A stretch of DNA of 64,000 nucleotides from Nigrospora sphaerica (lineage: Eukaryota > Ascomycota > Sordariomycetes > Amphisphaeriales > Apiosporaceae): assembly GCA_018287875.1 (NCBI GenBank), contig JAGVVL010000013.1, positions 3,720,001 to 3,784,000 of the forward strand, in the 5' to 3' direction. The notes beneath the pieces are model-generated. The model did not search any database. It was not told the DNA's origin and worked only from the letters and a program-made list of their open reading frames with translations. Position numbers and translations under genes: made by a program. Shown piece after piece: positions 11,527 to 23,800 of the stretch. Numbering within the stretch: position 1 is the first letter of the stretch; every line of letters begins with the position of its first letter.

Positions 11527-12385
11527 GCCCGACCCCTGCGGCGACCCGCCCCCCCAACCGCAACTCGCGCCGAACCTGTGCTGACCCGTCCGTTCTAGGA
11601 GCGCCCCCGACTTCCCTTGCCGCATCACGGAGCGCTTTCCAGGCGCCCTGAAGCTACTGGATGTCGCGAGCGACGACGTTGGTGGGACGAAAGTTTGAAA
11701 CTAGCCGAGGCGATGCGTTCCGTGGTGGGGGTCGAATCGTGCAGCTCTGTGGTGCTTCCAGGGAAACGTTCCAGAACTTGGTCCGTCGGTGGTGACATGA
11801 GGCAATTGTTTATACACGCGGTCGCTACCATATTCCAAAAGCATTTGCATATTTCGTTCGGATTCCTGCATCTCGCTTCTCTTCTAGGTCCTGACTTGAG
11901 TCACCATTATGCCCTTGGTCCAATGCATTGATCGCCTCCATGGGCGGCACAAGGTTGCTCCCGTCGGGTCGGGCCCCGCATAACCGTTCAGTTGGTAGCT
12001 CCCCCCACGTATTTACTGTGCAGTGGTACCTAGCGCGTGGGCTGCAGGCAGTTTCCATCGTAGCGCCCGTCGTGTCAATCCCGTGGGGGGACCGGAGGCT
12101 CTCAACTTGAGCGCCACACCTTCGAGCGGCTTGCCAGTGGTTTCTCAATCGGTGTGGTGGGGGGGGGGGGGGGGGGGGGGTGTTGTCCATATGCTTAAGC
12201 AGCGCCGAGGCTCGAGTGATCGCCGCGGGAAAACGCCGATGACTCGGGTTGGATGGGGTTTTGCTGGTAACGGCCCTAGGTAGCTGCGGGGCGCAGAGCT
12301 GCTCACCTGGGGACATCCCAGACGGAAGGATGGGTACCCCAATTTGCTTGGCTAACGGCCGAGTAGGTCGAGTTGCTCGCCGTGA
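11527..12385. other. Intergenic with a long G homopolymer
   Basis: 3' flank of the P450. It contains the 22-base G run at 12159-12180. No gene recognised. Confidence 0.5.
12159..12180. repeat. G22 homopolymer
   Basis: Twenty-two consecutive G bases preceded by GGTGTGGT. Length in the reference may be unreliable because such runs slip in sequencing. It could form G-quadruplex structure. Confidence 0.85.
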
Positions 12386-12841
12386 CTAGCAAACGGTGAG
12401 GTCAGTCCCAACGGCTTCACAGTACAAGGACATAAATCTGGGAGCAGTTGGCCACAAACAGGAGCCCAAATGCCATTGCCTTTGTTCCCGTGGCCGGCTG
12501 GGTGAAAATGAGCTCCGCGCTGGCGAAGGCTGTGGGGGTCCCTCGACGGTACGACGCAAGACGCTGGGAGGGTCCGCGGCGGCCGCATTTCCATCCCGGA
12601 AAAGTTCGTGGTGGCCTTCGAAACGGCGCAAGGAGATGGCGATGTATGGATCCATTGAAGTCAGGTGAAGGAAGCCGCCCGCAGGCTCTGGGTCCCAGAA
12701 GTTCGTTCGCCTGTAACCGTGTCCGTTGCCCCGTGGCCGCGAGGTCTTGTAAGTCAAATACCCGACCCACAGCGCCAGGCTGGCCACGATCAGGGAGGGA
12801 ATGCCGATAGCGAGGGCCACGGCCAACTCTCCAGCCGGCAT
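12386..12841 (-). CDS. Small single-span membrane protein, paralogue of the one at 2115-2258
   Basis: From ATG 12841 the frame gives up to 151 aa. Residues 5-31 form one membrane helix, ELAVALAIGIPSLIVASLAL followed by WVGYLTY, then a basic stretch (KTSRPRGNGHGYRR) fixing a likely N-out, C-in topology, then a soluble tail. The helix region is identical at 21 of 31 positions to the product at 2258. The distal tail is proline- and arginine-rich, and the true C-terminus may be shorter if an intron was missed. It sits between the P450 and the Zn2Cys6 regulator, inside the terpenoid locus. Function unknown. Confidence 0.55.
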   Translation of the reverse strand: MPAGELAVALAIGIPSLIVASLALWVGYLTYKTSRPRGNGHGYRRTNFWDPEPAGGFLHLTSMDPYIAISLRRFEGHHELFRDGNAAAADPPSVLRRTVEGPPQPSPARSSFSPSRPREQRQWHLGSCLWPTAPRFMSLYCEAVGTDLTVC

Positions 12842-15510
12842 CGCAGACTGTGATGCACTGGTGGGTGGTATATTCTAATGTGCCTCCGATGAAACAAGGT
12901 AAGGAAGAGCCTGTACAAACGAGAACGAACGCGGTGGAGGAATTGGGAGGATAATGTATCCGTCGTCGGGAGAGAGGAGCAAAGACAGATCAACGCCATT
13001 TTTATTATTGATAGGCATGGATTGGATGGCATGACACAGCCGGCACCCACACCACCTGTGTCTCACTTCAACTTGGGAACCACTGACAGGCTACCCTGAC
13101 CAGGGCCCTCTTGGGGCCCCCCAGAGGAACCTGGCTCCGACTATCGTAGCCCACTTTGCACCCAAGCTGGGTCTAGTCGGCACAGTGGGACCAAGTTGGG
13201 TATAGTCGGCGCAGTGGGACCCAGAGGACGAGCGGGTGGGCTTGGAGAGAAGCACGCTAGCCATGCAGGGACCGATTTGCCAGGCCGTAACAGGTGGCAT
13301 GCCAACTGTAGCTTTCATCTACGAAAAGCTTCATTGGCAAGACAAGGTACAGTCAAGGGCCCGACGATGCTGTGGTAAAGGGGCCTCAACGGAAGGACCG
13401 GACGTCACCCGGGTTTACCGCGACGTAAAGAACGGACTGAGCCGCTGCATGACTCGGCTTAAGGAGGAGCCGCCCGATTTGGAAGGCATGGCGGTTCGGT
13501 ACCTAGGTTGTTTTCTTGGAGAATTTTGCAGACCTTTAGCCCGCCCCTGCTTCCCCTTCCCTGTTGCGGCAGCCTTGGGTGAACGTTATCGCCAACCGTC
13601 GCTTCCCCGTCAAGATCTACTGCTCAAAGCCGTGATATTCCCTTGGACGAAGGACCTGACTTCTAATTCCCGCCGTCACTCGAACATTTGGACGACCTCG
13701 ACAAGGTTTACCGGAGAGGAGTCCTTGCCGGTCTGGATGCATGGTACAACCAACGACTCGTTTGGGTGCTTCAGTTGCTTGGCGTCTTGGTAAATGAAAA
13801 GCATGGTGCGGGAAATGGTAAGCACTTATGGGAATCAAGACCAAGGATCTGGGCTGGCAAGGCCTGAGCAGATTTAGGGGGGCTTCTCTTCGGTCTGGCC
13901 AGGACCACCAAGAGTGGTGCGGCTGATGGGACGCGCAACCCAGCACAACGGAAAATTAGCTATGAGTGACCGGGCGGCAAGGGAAGCCAGCCTCCTCGGC
14001 GTCCTGCGCTATTCCTTTCGCAGAATATTCTTTCGTTGACGAAAAAGTTTTCTGCAAAAGGCAAGGGACCTCGGACGGCCGGGGCGTCCCGCTCACGCCG
14101 ACCTAACTAATTGCCTACTTTAGCTGAGAAAACTTCCATGTACACAGCCTGGAAGGCCCCTTCGCTAACAGCACCCCATACACAATTGAAATCTCTAGGT
14201 TAGACAGCCGAGATGCCATGTCTTGTAGGGCTGAATGAAGGTTCCAACGGCACACGCCGTGGCCCGTCTTCTGCACCGTCGCAAGCTCATCTACAGGCGG
14301 GGCGGCATTGCATGTCGCACGCTGGCCCATGGGGGGCCCAAGGTTCCACGACGGACGCTAGAACCCCCCCCACGAGAGGGGGGCCTTGTCCCACCGGCGT
14401 TGCGTTAGCGGCTCGGGGGACATGGGATGGACGCGCGGGGATGCTTTGGCTTGCAGGATCTCATCTGGATGGAATTGGAGAATTGAGATGCTTGTTTTTC
14501 TTCTGGGCGGTTGAGGGTTCTGCCCTGCTAGTCCTTGTCTCTTGCCCTTCCAATCCATCCTTCCCCGTCCTGCCCCGCCCGGGCGAGAGAGGACTACGCC
14601 CGCAGACGATGTCCATGCCCCTGGCGGAGTCGTGGGCTCGACTTGGCATCCATCCCACGGGGAACTGGACGGATGTGTTTCAGCCCCAGTTCCCGCCACG
14701 GGTGAAAGATTTACCAACCATATACAACCAGAGCTGCCGGTGCTGTCCGGCGCGGGCGGGCGTAGCTTAGGTACGCCACCAACGGGCACTAGGACAGCCA
14801 CAAGGAGGGGAGAGGGGAGAAGTTTATGGACCAGGGCGACGACCGGTGCATCGAAGAGCCTTCGTCATCTTCTTCTTCGCGTGCTACGTCTAGAAGTGGC
14901 GGTTGTATCTCGGGACCGGCTGACTGTGAGCACTTTACCACGCATCCCACCCCGGTTCGCAGAGGTTAAACGCTGGGGACTCGCCCTCGCGTTGGGCTGT
15001 CACGTATGTAGCGTCGCAACCGGTGCCCGCCGAACACGCTAACGCCAACGGCCGTGCCGCCCTCTATTCCCGGGAACGCCCACCTGGGCCAAGATGCTAA
15101 CATGATGTGGGAAGTTGAAAGTGTGCTCAACACCCGTCAGCCGTGTCCATGGGCCACAGGTGCTGTTATTATCTTCGGGTGCCTCCGCAAAAACACCGCA
15201 TTGGTCTTTTCCCCCGTCCGAATATTCAAACCAGGACGTGGCAGTAGAGCCGGGGACAGCACTGAATCGAACTTGAAAAGCCAGTCGACCCTGGAGACAG
15301 CATTGCGTCTCCAAGGCCATTCCCTGGTACCAACTGGGGACGATGCGCAACGAATCTGAGGGGCATATTATTGTTTCCTTACATACCAGCCGCCAAAAAC
15401 GCCGACCTCGATCAATGGATAGGCGAATTACTAGCTACAACCTGGTCGAGGATCCAGTCAAGCGCCACCCACCACCACCTCGGCCCGGCTTGGCCAAGAG
15501 CGTGGTGCGA
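12842..15510. other. Intergenic with a short tandem repeat, no convincing gene
   Basis: Frames of up to 185 aa (for example 13236-13793) lack recognisable domains and splice support. It contains the 29-bp tandem duplication at 13164-13221. This is presumably the 3' flank of the regulator that ends at 15511. Confidence 0.45.
13164..13221. repeat. 29-bp tandem duplication
   Basis: Two adjacent 29-bp units beginning AAGCTGGGTCTAGTCGG and AAGTTGGGTATAGTCGG and both ending CAGTGGGACC. They differ at three positions, all compatible with local duplication followed by drift. Confidence 0.8.
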
Positions 15511-18015
15511 TTAATTCATAAAGTACTTCATCCAGCTCGTATCATCCATGTCAAGCATTCCCATGGCACTCATATCCATATTGGGCCCAAAGGGCTGGTA
15601 GCCGGTCATGTCCGGCGCCGAAGGGTACGGATCGGGCGGCATCATGGAGGCGCCCCCCATGCCACCAAAGTGGTCCGGGGGCATGGGCGGCATCGGAAAA
15701 CTGCCAGACCCGACGTCCGAAGAGGCGCCAATGTCCATGGCATTCATGAAATTCTCGTCGAGGGAGGGCGGCGGAGGCGCGCCAGCCGCCGCCGCTTTGC
15801 TCTTGTCCTGGCGGGCCTCGGCCGCCAGGCGGCGCAAGTGGCCGACGACCCAGGGGATCTCAACGTCGGCGCCGTCTTGGGACAGGGCGGCCTCGCGGGG
15901 CTCCCAGGAGAAGACGACCATGTTGAGTAGGACCTCGAAGAATGGGTTCTCACGGCCGCCGACGGCGACGAACATGGACGGGTAGTCGTCGCCGCTCGCA
16001 ATGTGCGACGCGAAGTTGGCGCTGATGGCTTCCCAGCCGCGCGCCGCCTGCTTGCTCAGCGGACGACGCTTCAGGTCGTGCAGCACCTGGATGTAGGCCG
16101 GGAAGGGGAAATACATGTTCACCATCCACCCGAAGCCGCTGGTGAGCGGCGACGTCAGCAACTTCGTGTCGCACTCCAGCCAGCGGATGGCCCAGAAGGT
16201 GAAGGTGTCGGGAGTAACTTGCCCGGCCGCCCCGGTGTACATCTCCACGATGCGGTACTTGGCAAGAGTGCTCCTCGTCGTCCACATGGTCATGTAGTGG
16301 AGGGGAATCTGCGGGTCGCAAAACCGGAGGTACTTGTCCTCGATGGCCTGTTCTAAGGCAGCCACTGTCTTCGGCCGGCCCAGTGAAGACTCGGTAGTCG
16401 GGCGCATGTCGACGGCACCCAGCTCAATGCTTGGGTTGATGACCATGCGGTAAAAGTCCACATGACGCATGAAGTTGGCGAGTTCAGCGCGGACAACCAC
16501 AAACAGCGCGTCGCTACAGGCCGATGTGGGCGTGGGAACTTCCTTGCTGCCCGGTTGCAGGTCGCTCTCGCTAACGTTGAGGGGGATATGGGCATCCCAG
16601 GAGAGCGCCAGCGGAGACGTTTTGCTGTCGCGGGTAAGCTCACCAACCCGCGCATCGAACAGCACCAACGTCCACCAAAGCCGGCGGTGCATCTCGGCAT
16701 CCAGAACGGGGCTCTCTTCTTTCCCCGCTTCGAAAGCGATGCCGATCCGTTGGGCGATGCGCAACGCGACGCTGAGCAGAGACGACAAGGACGCCGGGTC
16801 CGTCTTGGATCTGACCGAGATCTGGCCGCCGAGTCAGTCACCGTCGGTAGCAATCGACCGTTCGGCGGGGGCTCACCAAATAGAAAACCAAGGCAGCCAG
16901 ACAGTCGTTGTCGGTGGTGCGTAGAAAACTTGCGTTGAGTAAAGCTTGCTGGCAACCGAATTGGTACCTGGTCAGTAAGTCGTTCTTGGACTCACCGAAA
17001 GTGTCGACGCAGCTACTGTTCACCATGCTCAGGATGGCCACGCAGTAGATGCCGAACATGAGCGCCTCCAGGTTGGGGTCGATGCGACCTAGATCACTCA
17101 CGGCCGTGACGATACGGGCCTGCAAGCTCGGCGTATGCGTCGCCTTGAGCAGCGGGTTCACGTGGTCGAGGTACACTTGCCAGAGCTTGAAGATCTGCAC
17201 GGGACCGGGGTGGAGGGTGGACAAGTCGACCGACGTCGTCCGCACGCCGAAAAAGAGGTGATCGTTGGTCTCCCCCATCTGCGCCGCCATGCGGTCCCAA
17301 GCGCTCTTGATGGTGTTCTCGTGGACGGCCAGATCGTCCTCGTCGCTGTCGTCGCTCTCTTCCGCGCGGTACTGCGGTTTCCGTCAGTGAAATTGAACAA
17401 GTGTGATGCTGCATAATGCCACCATCCTACCCCTCGGCGCATGGCGTGCCAAAAATCCCTGAGACGGAAGAAAGAAGGTTGTCAGTGCCATGGCAAGCGG
17501 TTGAGCGGGAGAGGCCAGCCGACGTACTTGTAGGGCCACTCTGGCCGGGCGGCCGCCGACGACGGGGATGGCTTGTCGGCCGCCAGCGGGCCCGAGTGGT
17601 CGCCGTCGCTGTCGTCGTCGGCGCCGGCGCCGGCGACCGAAGGGATGCGGTAGCGGTCAGCCTTGGGGTCCTTGTGCAGCGGCTCGAAGTCCACGTCGTT
17701 TTGGCGCAGCAGGTCCTCGTAGTGACGGATGCGGTCCAGCAGATGGCGCTCGGGGAACCGGGGCCGGCGTTTGCGGGTGCCCAGCGTGGCCGGCACGCAC
17801 GTTACCTTGGCCTTGGTGCAGTTCACGCAGGGGAAGCGGCGGTCGCACTTGACCTTGCGCTGCTGGCAGAGCACGCACGCCAGCACGCGCTGCGGTTTGG
17901 ACGACTTCCCACCGAGGGGGCCCGACGGCGGCTCGGCCGACCGACGAGGGGCCGAGGGCGTCGCGCTGGCAATGCCCGGCGTCCCATAGTCTGGCGTTGA
18001 GGCTTCAGTAGACAT
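15511..18015 (-). CDS. Zn2Cys6 transcription factor with fungal-specific regulatory domain
   Basis: Binuclear zinc-cluster DNA-binding regulator. Exons 18015-17528, 17458-17431, 17371-16877 and 16821-15511 give 773 aa; the 28-nt second exon keeps the frame and yields the peptide KDFWHAMRRG. The cluster runs C47 to C73 as C-x2-C-x6-C-x5-C-x2-C-x6-C, followed by a basic linker (RKRRPRFPER) and a leucine-containing dimerisation helix. A fungal_trans-type middle domain includes LSSLLSVALRIAQRIGIAFE and MHRRLWWTLVLFDAR. The C-terminus is rich in Met, Pro, Gly and Asp, a plausible activation region. Start is the ATG at 18015; an upstream in-frame ATG at 18171 would add 52 residues that look like leader. 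It may control the nearby terpene synthase and P450, which is inference from position only. Confidence 0.88.
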
Positions 18016-19000
18016 GGCACTTGGTCGTTCAAGGCGAGGCTGCGCCGAATGTAGAGGTCGCGACGACTCCCCCTGCAACGTAAAAGGTACGAGGGAGGGG
18101 AGGGAAGGAAGCGGCGCCGACGTGCAGGCCGCCAAGACCAAGACCTGGAAGGAACCCAGGTACGCATACATACATCATGTACTAGCCCTGCGCCAACACA
18201 GCAGCGCTAGGTAAGTAGCTATGGGATCCTATGGGAAAGCGGTACATTATACATCCCACTGTAGTAAGCAGCCCGGATTAGGCGGCTCTCTCTGGGGAAC
18301 CAACGCTGCAGCGGAGCACTTGGGGGCGACACCGACTGCCAAAAGCACATGCCAGCGCGACACCGTCTTGCAGGATTCATTGCATTCCAAGCAGGTGCGC
18401 TCTTTACTTTGTCGCGGGAGCATGCACGTCAGACACGCCCACGAGGCCAAACACATGGATTCCATCATCATAAGAGGAATTCTTCTTAATTCTCCTAAGG
18501 TCTGGGCACTACCTCGGTGCGCGAGAGCGCCCATGTTCCGTCACACACACCCCGGAACGGCTGGACCAAACCCCACGCCTTCCGGCACGAGGCTGGTAGG
18601 GTCAGCGGCGTGAAGCCGTATTCTGGCCTCTGGCCATGCTGCCGCCCTCGCACCAATGCCATCTCGAGAGACGTCCGTGGTCGCCAGCATCGGCCGTGAC
18701 ATGACGGAAAACCCGCAAAATGCACTTTTGTCTACCGGCAGTCCTTTCCTCTTCAGGAACGAGCCGCCGGCCATTTTCCCCTCCGCCTTTTCACGTCCAT
18801 CTTGAAAAGCAACCTCGACAAGCAAGATGAACACAAACCGCCACATGAAAAGTAGAAACGACTTGCTAAGAACAGGAAACTGATAGGGTGGCCAGGGATG
18901 ACCGATTCGGTCATGCCGTTCCACCGCGTAATTGAGAAAAAGGTGGAGTTCGTAGCGGTCTCCACACGGGTTTGCCTTGTGTTGTGTGCAGGAGCGGCAC
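18016..19000. other. Intergenic, no gene recognised
   Basis: Promoter side of the zinc-cluster regulator and 3' flank of the AT-hook gene. The long minus-strand frame crossing 18541-19467 is an alternative-frame shadow. Confidence 0.5.
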
Positions 19001-20834
19001 TCAGTGGTTGATCTGCAGGCCGTCGAGCTCGGGAATGCTTCGCTGGCGCTTGTGGCCATTGATCGGCTCCGTTGTCGTCGCTTTCCTCTTCTGCGACATG
19101 GGCGCCAACGGGCTGCTGGCCATATGCGACATTTTCTTTTGCTTGCGGAGCGGCGAGATGGGGACGTTCGTGTCGGGCAGCCGGCCATCCTTGACTCCAC
19201 GAAGCGTTCCCTCGAAGAAGGGACTGGAGAATGCCAGCGACTCCCGCGTGGCTTTGCCGTTCCGAATGAGCTGATTGTTGGCCTGGTCGCGTCGGAATGC
19301 ACCCACAATGTCGCGGTTGTTCTCGAAATGGCTGAGTAACGACATGAATTCTTGGCTGGCCTTACTGGTGGAGCGAGCGGGCGTGGGCGAGAACGGGTCC
19401 CCCGCATCGTCGTCATTGCCGCCTTCATCGTCCGAGGAGGCATTGCCCAGATCAAGGAAGTCGTCAACGTTCAGTTTATGCTCCTCTTCATCTCCATCTC
19501 CCGCGTCGTCAGAGCTTTCTTCCTCAACCGCTGTCTGATCCTCGGTGTTGAAGAAGGCTTCAACAGGCCCCACGGCCTGCGTGTTCATGAAGTCCCCAAA
19601 CGTGTTGGAAGCAAACATGGCACCCATCATGAGATTGCCCGAATTGCCGAGCAGTGGGGAATCTTGTCCCACTGGATCCCAGAAGGGGAAATTAAAGGTC
19701 TCAGGTGACAAGTCCAAGCGCCTCAGGCGTTGCGGGGTGAAGATCATGAGCTTGCCGGTGCGTGGGTTGACGACGGCCACGGGCTTCTTCCCGGTGCTAT
19801 CCAGGTTGAAGCGACCGACGCGAGGTCTTCCGCGGCGAGGCTTGATGAGGGTTCCGGCATCCGAATCGGAAACCTCCTCGACAGCCTCTCGTCGCGCCCT
19901 CCGTTGGGGGATGCGCTCCCTGCGTTCCGGGATTTCTTCCTCCTCGGTGGTGTCGCCGTCACCTGATTGAGCACATTAGCTTAGCCGCCGGCACTAGGTG
20001 GTCGTCACTCCACTCACTCTGGTAGCCGTCAAGAGAGTCGTCGTCATCCAGGGGCTTCTCGGGCGAAGCCACGGGTGTTGACACGCCGGTAGAGGTCTCA
20101 GGGTACGTCATGGGTGTCGCAGCGGGCGTGCTGTCGTCTTCAAAAAAGAAGTTAAAGTCTGCGTCGACAAAGTCACCGGCCACGTTTCCAGTTTCGGGGG
20201 GCCCATGAATATCCCAGAACCCGCCCGAGTGATCTGAATCTTGGCCGTCCATCTCAATCTCTCGACGGAACGAGGGGTCGAGCGTGCTTTGGTCGACAAA
20301 AATATCGGGGAAGAAACCGACGCCATCGTCCGACTCGGTAGTGTCCCCCTCCGAATCGGGGACGTCAAAACGGACACGACGCTCGACAGTGGAGGTCGTA
20401 TCCGAGGCATTACCAGTGGCCGCGGCCTTGGCATGACTGGCTGGGACGTTGTGCTCAGAGCCGAAGCCTTCCCAGCTGGCATTCTCGTCAGCCAGATCTT
20501 CGTCGTCGTCGTCATCGTCCTGGTCGTCATCACTGCTATCAGGGTCGTCTTCGTCGTCACCTTCTTCGTCTGCTTCGATGGGCCGAGGAGGAGAGCTGTG
20601 GGATTGGCTGTCCGGTTTCTGCAGTTCATTGGCAAGCCATTGCTCCTCCTCGGCCACGAGTGCATCCTCGTCGTCGTCGTCGTCAGAGTCGGAAATGGCT
20701 TCCACGCCCGAGTAGCCGCCCTCGTCGTCTGAAAGGTCGAGTGACGAGGACGAGGACGAGGAGACGGAACCACGACGCTTCTTGGTGCCCTTGACGGGCG
20801 TCGAGGGGAACTTGGTGCGTACGTCCCGCGACAT
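19001..20834 (-). CDS. Acidic AT-hook nuclear protein, possibly Ifh1/CRF1-like
   Basis: Two exons, 20834-20018 and 19962-19001, give 592 aa. The start is ATG 20834 (MSRDVRTKFPSTPVKG). The N-terminal half has a serine run and long Asp/Glu/Ser tracts. A conserved-looking block, FPDIFVDQSTLDPSFRREIE followed by SGGFWDIHGPPE, lies near residues 185-225. After the intron come DGDTTEEEEIP and an AT-hook core, RRGRPRVGRF (about 315-324), that should bind the minor groove of AT-rich DNA. The C-terminal part has short basic patches that may serve nuclear import. Fungal proteins of this layout are annotated as AT DNA-binding or Ifh1-type coactivators of ribosomal protein genes; that assignment is from memory and moderate. 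It looks like a core gene, not part of the cluster. Confidence 0.75.
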
Positions 20835-23800
20835 TGTGCCGTGTGGCGTATGCAGCACGGGTTATATGGTGAAGGGGTGTGTGGGTTATGCAGGGGGCGA
20901 CAGGGGTCCGTCTTGGACTCGATGGTCTTGGGTATGGGGAACAAACAGCGGTGAGAACCGACGAGATTGCTTCCCCGGATTCGAACCGACGGCGAGGCAA
21001 AAGAGCGCAGCGGCTCAATGTGGGTGCACAATGCGCTCGGTACGGGTACGCGGTAGTGGTGTACTAGATATGACTTCGAGGGAAATCTTGACCCGGCGTG
21101 GGAGGGACCGCAGGCGGCGGTTGGGACGGACGAGCGGGTGTAGGGAGCTGTACACGGGCCGGGAGATGTCGCTATGTTGGTTCAATGTGGTGCAGGTGGC
21201 AGGCCTCGGGTCAAGGCCAGTTGCGCGGTGGTTACTTTCAGATTCAGACTTGTCCAGTGGCCCGCTAGAACTATGCTGCGAGGGCCAATACAGGAGGTAT
21301 CTGTATAGAGCTTCGTCGAGATCGGGTGGGCGGGAACGTGATGGTATTCTCTCGGTGGGCTGAAGGACTACGGGACGCACGCCTCGGGGAGCACGTCCCG
21401 CAGTGGGCGTTTACAGCTCAGCGACGGCCAAAGGCATCTTGTCTCTCGGCGAAGTGGTTCTGGTATGTGATTCCGGGCGGAAGATAGGGCGACTTCGTTG
21501 TCTGTTTGGGGGCGTGGATTGAGTTTTGCTTGGGAAGAGAGGAGGAAGAGAAGGGACCGTCTGCACTAGATGACCAGGCGGGAGAAGGCTCCATTGAAAA
21601 TGCGATGGGTATCTGGGTATGGCCGACTAAACTTTTTTTTTCTCTCTCTCTACATTGGTGGGGTCGCGCAGTCTGCGCCCACTTCGCGCGCTACCTGGCA
21701 TAAGTACCACTACCTACGTCTGGTAGTCAGTGGTGCGTGCTGGGCGGCTACATCGTACATGATTTCGTACTTGCACAGTATCTACCTGCCTCTCCCTACC
21801 TAAGTCCGTTCATGCCTATATGGAATTCAGGCTTCACTAAGTATTTTGAGTGTGATGAATGAAGAGATGACAGAAGTAAGTGCATCGATCCGCTGTCCGT
21901 AATGTAAGTGTGCTGCTCGGCGCAGACGAGTCCTCGGCCTTGCACGAGGTTGATGAGACAGCGTAGCAGTGCGAAAGACGCAGCGCAGCAGCAGCACCTG
22001 GAACCTGCCAAGATTTCGGGTATCTTTATGCTCCTACCCTCACGCCTGTAGCCACCACGGCACACGCAACATTCCAGTAGACACTTCCCTGGGTTTTGTA
22101 GCGATGGTAGTTTTTCACCACCGGTCCCACGCGTGCTGTTCTAGTTCCTCCAATGGAACCTTCACCAATTGTTCACTCACCCAGGTCCATTGGCGCTTGT
22201 GTTGCAGGTTTTGTATCCGGTGTATCTGTACCGACGGGAGCAAGGGCCCTTTGCCGAGTGTCCCGCTGTTCTTGCGATACCTTCCCCCGTCTCTGTCTCC
22301 CACTGCCGCCGCTTGTCGCCTAATAAGAACCGGCCAGCCCAGCGCGCCCCTCTGTCCCCCGAGGCGAGCCTTGCCAGAAGAGGGAAAATGCGTCACCGCC
22401 ATTTCCCACCGAGAGATCCAATGAGAAGACGCCGCCCGCCCGTTCCGCCATCACCTGCTGTGAGCGTCAAGACGTGCCGGGCTCCTTAGACGAGCACGAC
22501 GTGGTTCTCCTGCGTATGGATGCATTCCCGTGTCCTCCGGAGCCGCGCCGTTTGGTCCACGGCGGTCACCATGATGGCATCACCGCCTATGCTATCGCGC
22601 CATGTTATTCCTTTTCTCTCCCTTGTTCGCTTTGCTGGAGCCAGGCGGCAGCCGGCGCCTCGTATGACGGACGGGATCAGGGCGGCCGCTTGCGTACCCC
22701 TTCGGCCCTTCCCATTCCCCCCTACGGTGTCTAAACGGTGGCGTGGGCCCGCTGGCGAACGAGGCACTCGGCCAAAGCCGACGACTGTCGACTCCAGCTG
22801 CCCGTCCTGGCTGGAGTCTGGACCCTCCAGAAGGACCGTCCCCACCGGCGGGGAGTAAGGGGGGAAAAAATCACCATCATCGGCTGACAACCGCTGATGA
22901 GGAGTCATGCATGCAAAGACGGAGTACGTTCGTCGCCATCTCAAATTAAGCGGGTGGCACACGCAAATGCCCCGCCGGAAAAGTTTCGAGCGTCTGCGGT
23001 ACGAGAGCGGGAGGGGCCTGAGGGGAGCTGGCCCGTAAAGTGTGTGTGAACACTGGGCGACCTGTTACGGTACCCGCCACTTGAAACCCATTCATCCGCC
23101 AGGACGATGAAAGACGGCATTGCAACCCAAACCAGCCGGCCGTCTAGTCAACAATCAGGTGTGTGCCATAACGCCGGGCTTGGACAAGATATCTCGTCGT
23201 CTGCTACTGGCGCTGCACCACAATGCGATCTTGCTGCATCACAGGTGCATAGGCGATGTCGACGTACCGCCAGCCGGTGGAGGCCAGGTGACGCTGGTTG
23301 GGATAGGATTGGGTTGGCCTGCAAGACATCCATGTTTCCATACTTCGCGGTCGCGTCTCCCCCACACTGTCGACTCCTTCTCCACAGAGGCGTCGTCGTA
23401 ATCCTGGCAACACCTGGGCAGCCAGCCAGTCAGTGCTCGAGGGCGGAGAGCTCAGACAACCAAGACAGCCAGGCAGATGGGGAAGGTCTGTCAATTCTCT
23501 CGGGGCCCAATCAAGGCGAGCCTCCCTGTCGAGAGGATCTTCAGATCTCGTAGCTGGTTCCTCCTTCCGGCCTGTGTTATCCGCGTCCTATTCGCCCCGA
23601 GGCTCCGTTGACCTGTTCAGACGGGCGTCCGAGCGTGTCGAAGGGTCTCGCAGTCGTCATAAGCGACCCGCAATGAAAAGACCCCTCAAGTAGCCATGGA
23701 TTTTTCTTCATCCAGCTGGGGGCCCCTGAAAGCTGGACCGGCCGGGCATAAGTACCTGTACCTCGGCCTGCTCTGCATCTGCGCAGTGGCATCCAGCACG

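Noticed and set aside
11017..11628. Long minus-strand frame over the P450 3' exons
   Set aside because: Antisense shadow of P450 exons with verified heme-loop coding on the plus strand.
13236..13793. 185-codon plus-strand frame
   Set aside because: No domain, no homology I can recall, no splice context; kept as intergenic.
18541..19467. 308-codon minus-strand frame
   Set aside because: Overlaps the AT-hook gene in another frame and extends into non-coding flank; composition is that of a shadow.
20960..21020. Possible tRNA (GGATTCGAACC-like box)
   Set aside because: T stem does not pair properly and no matching acceptor or anticodon arm is present.
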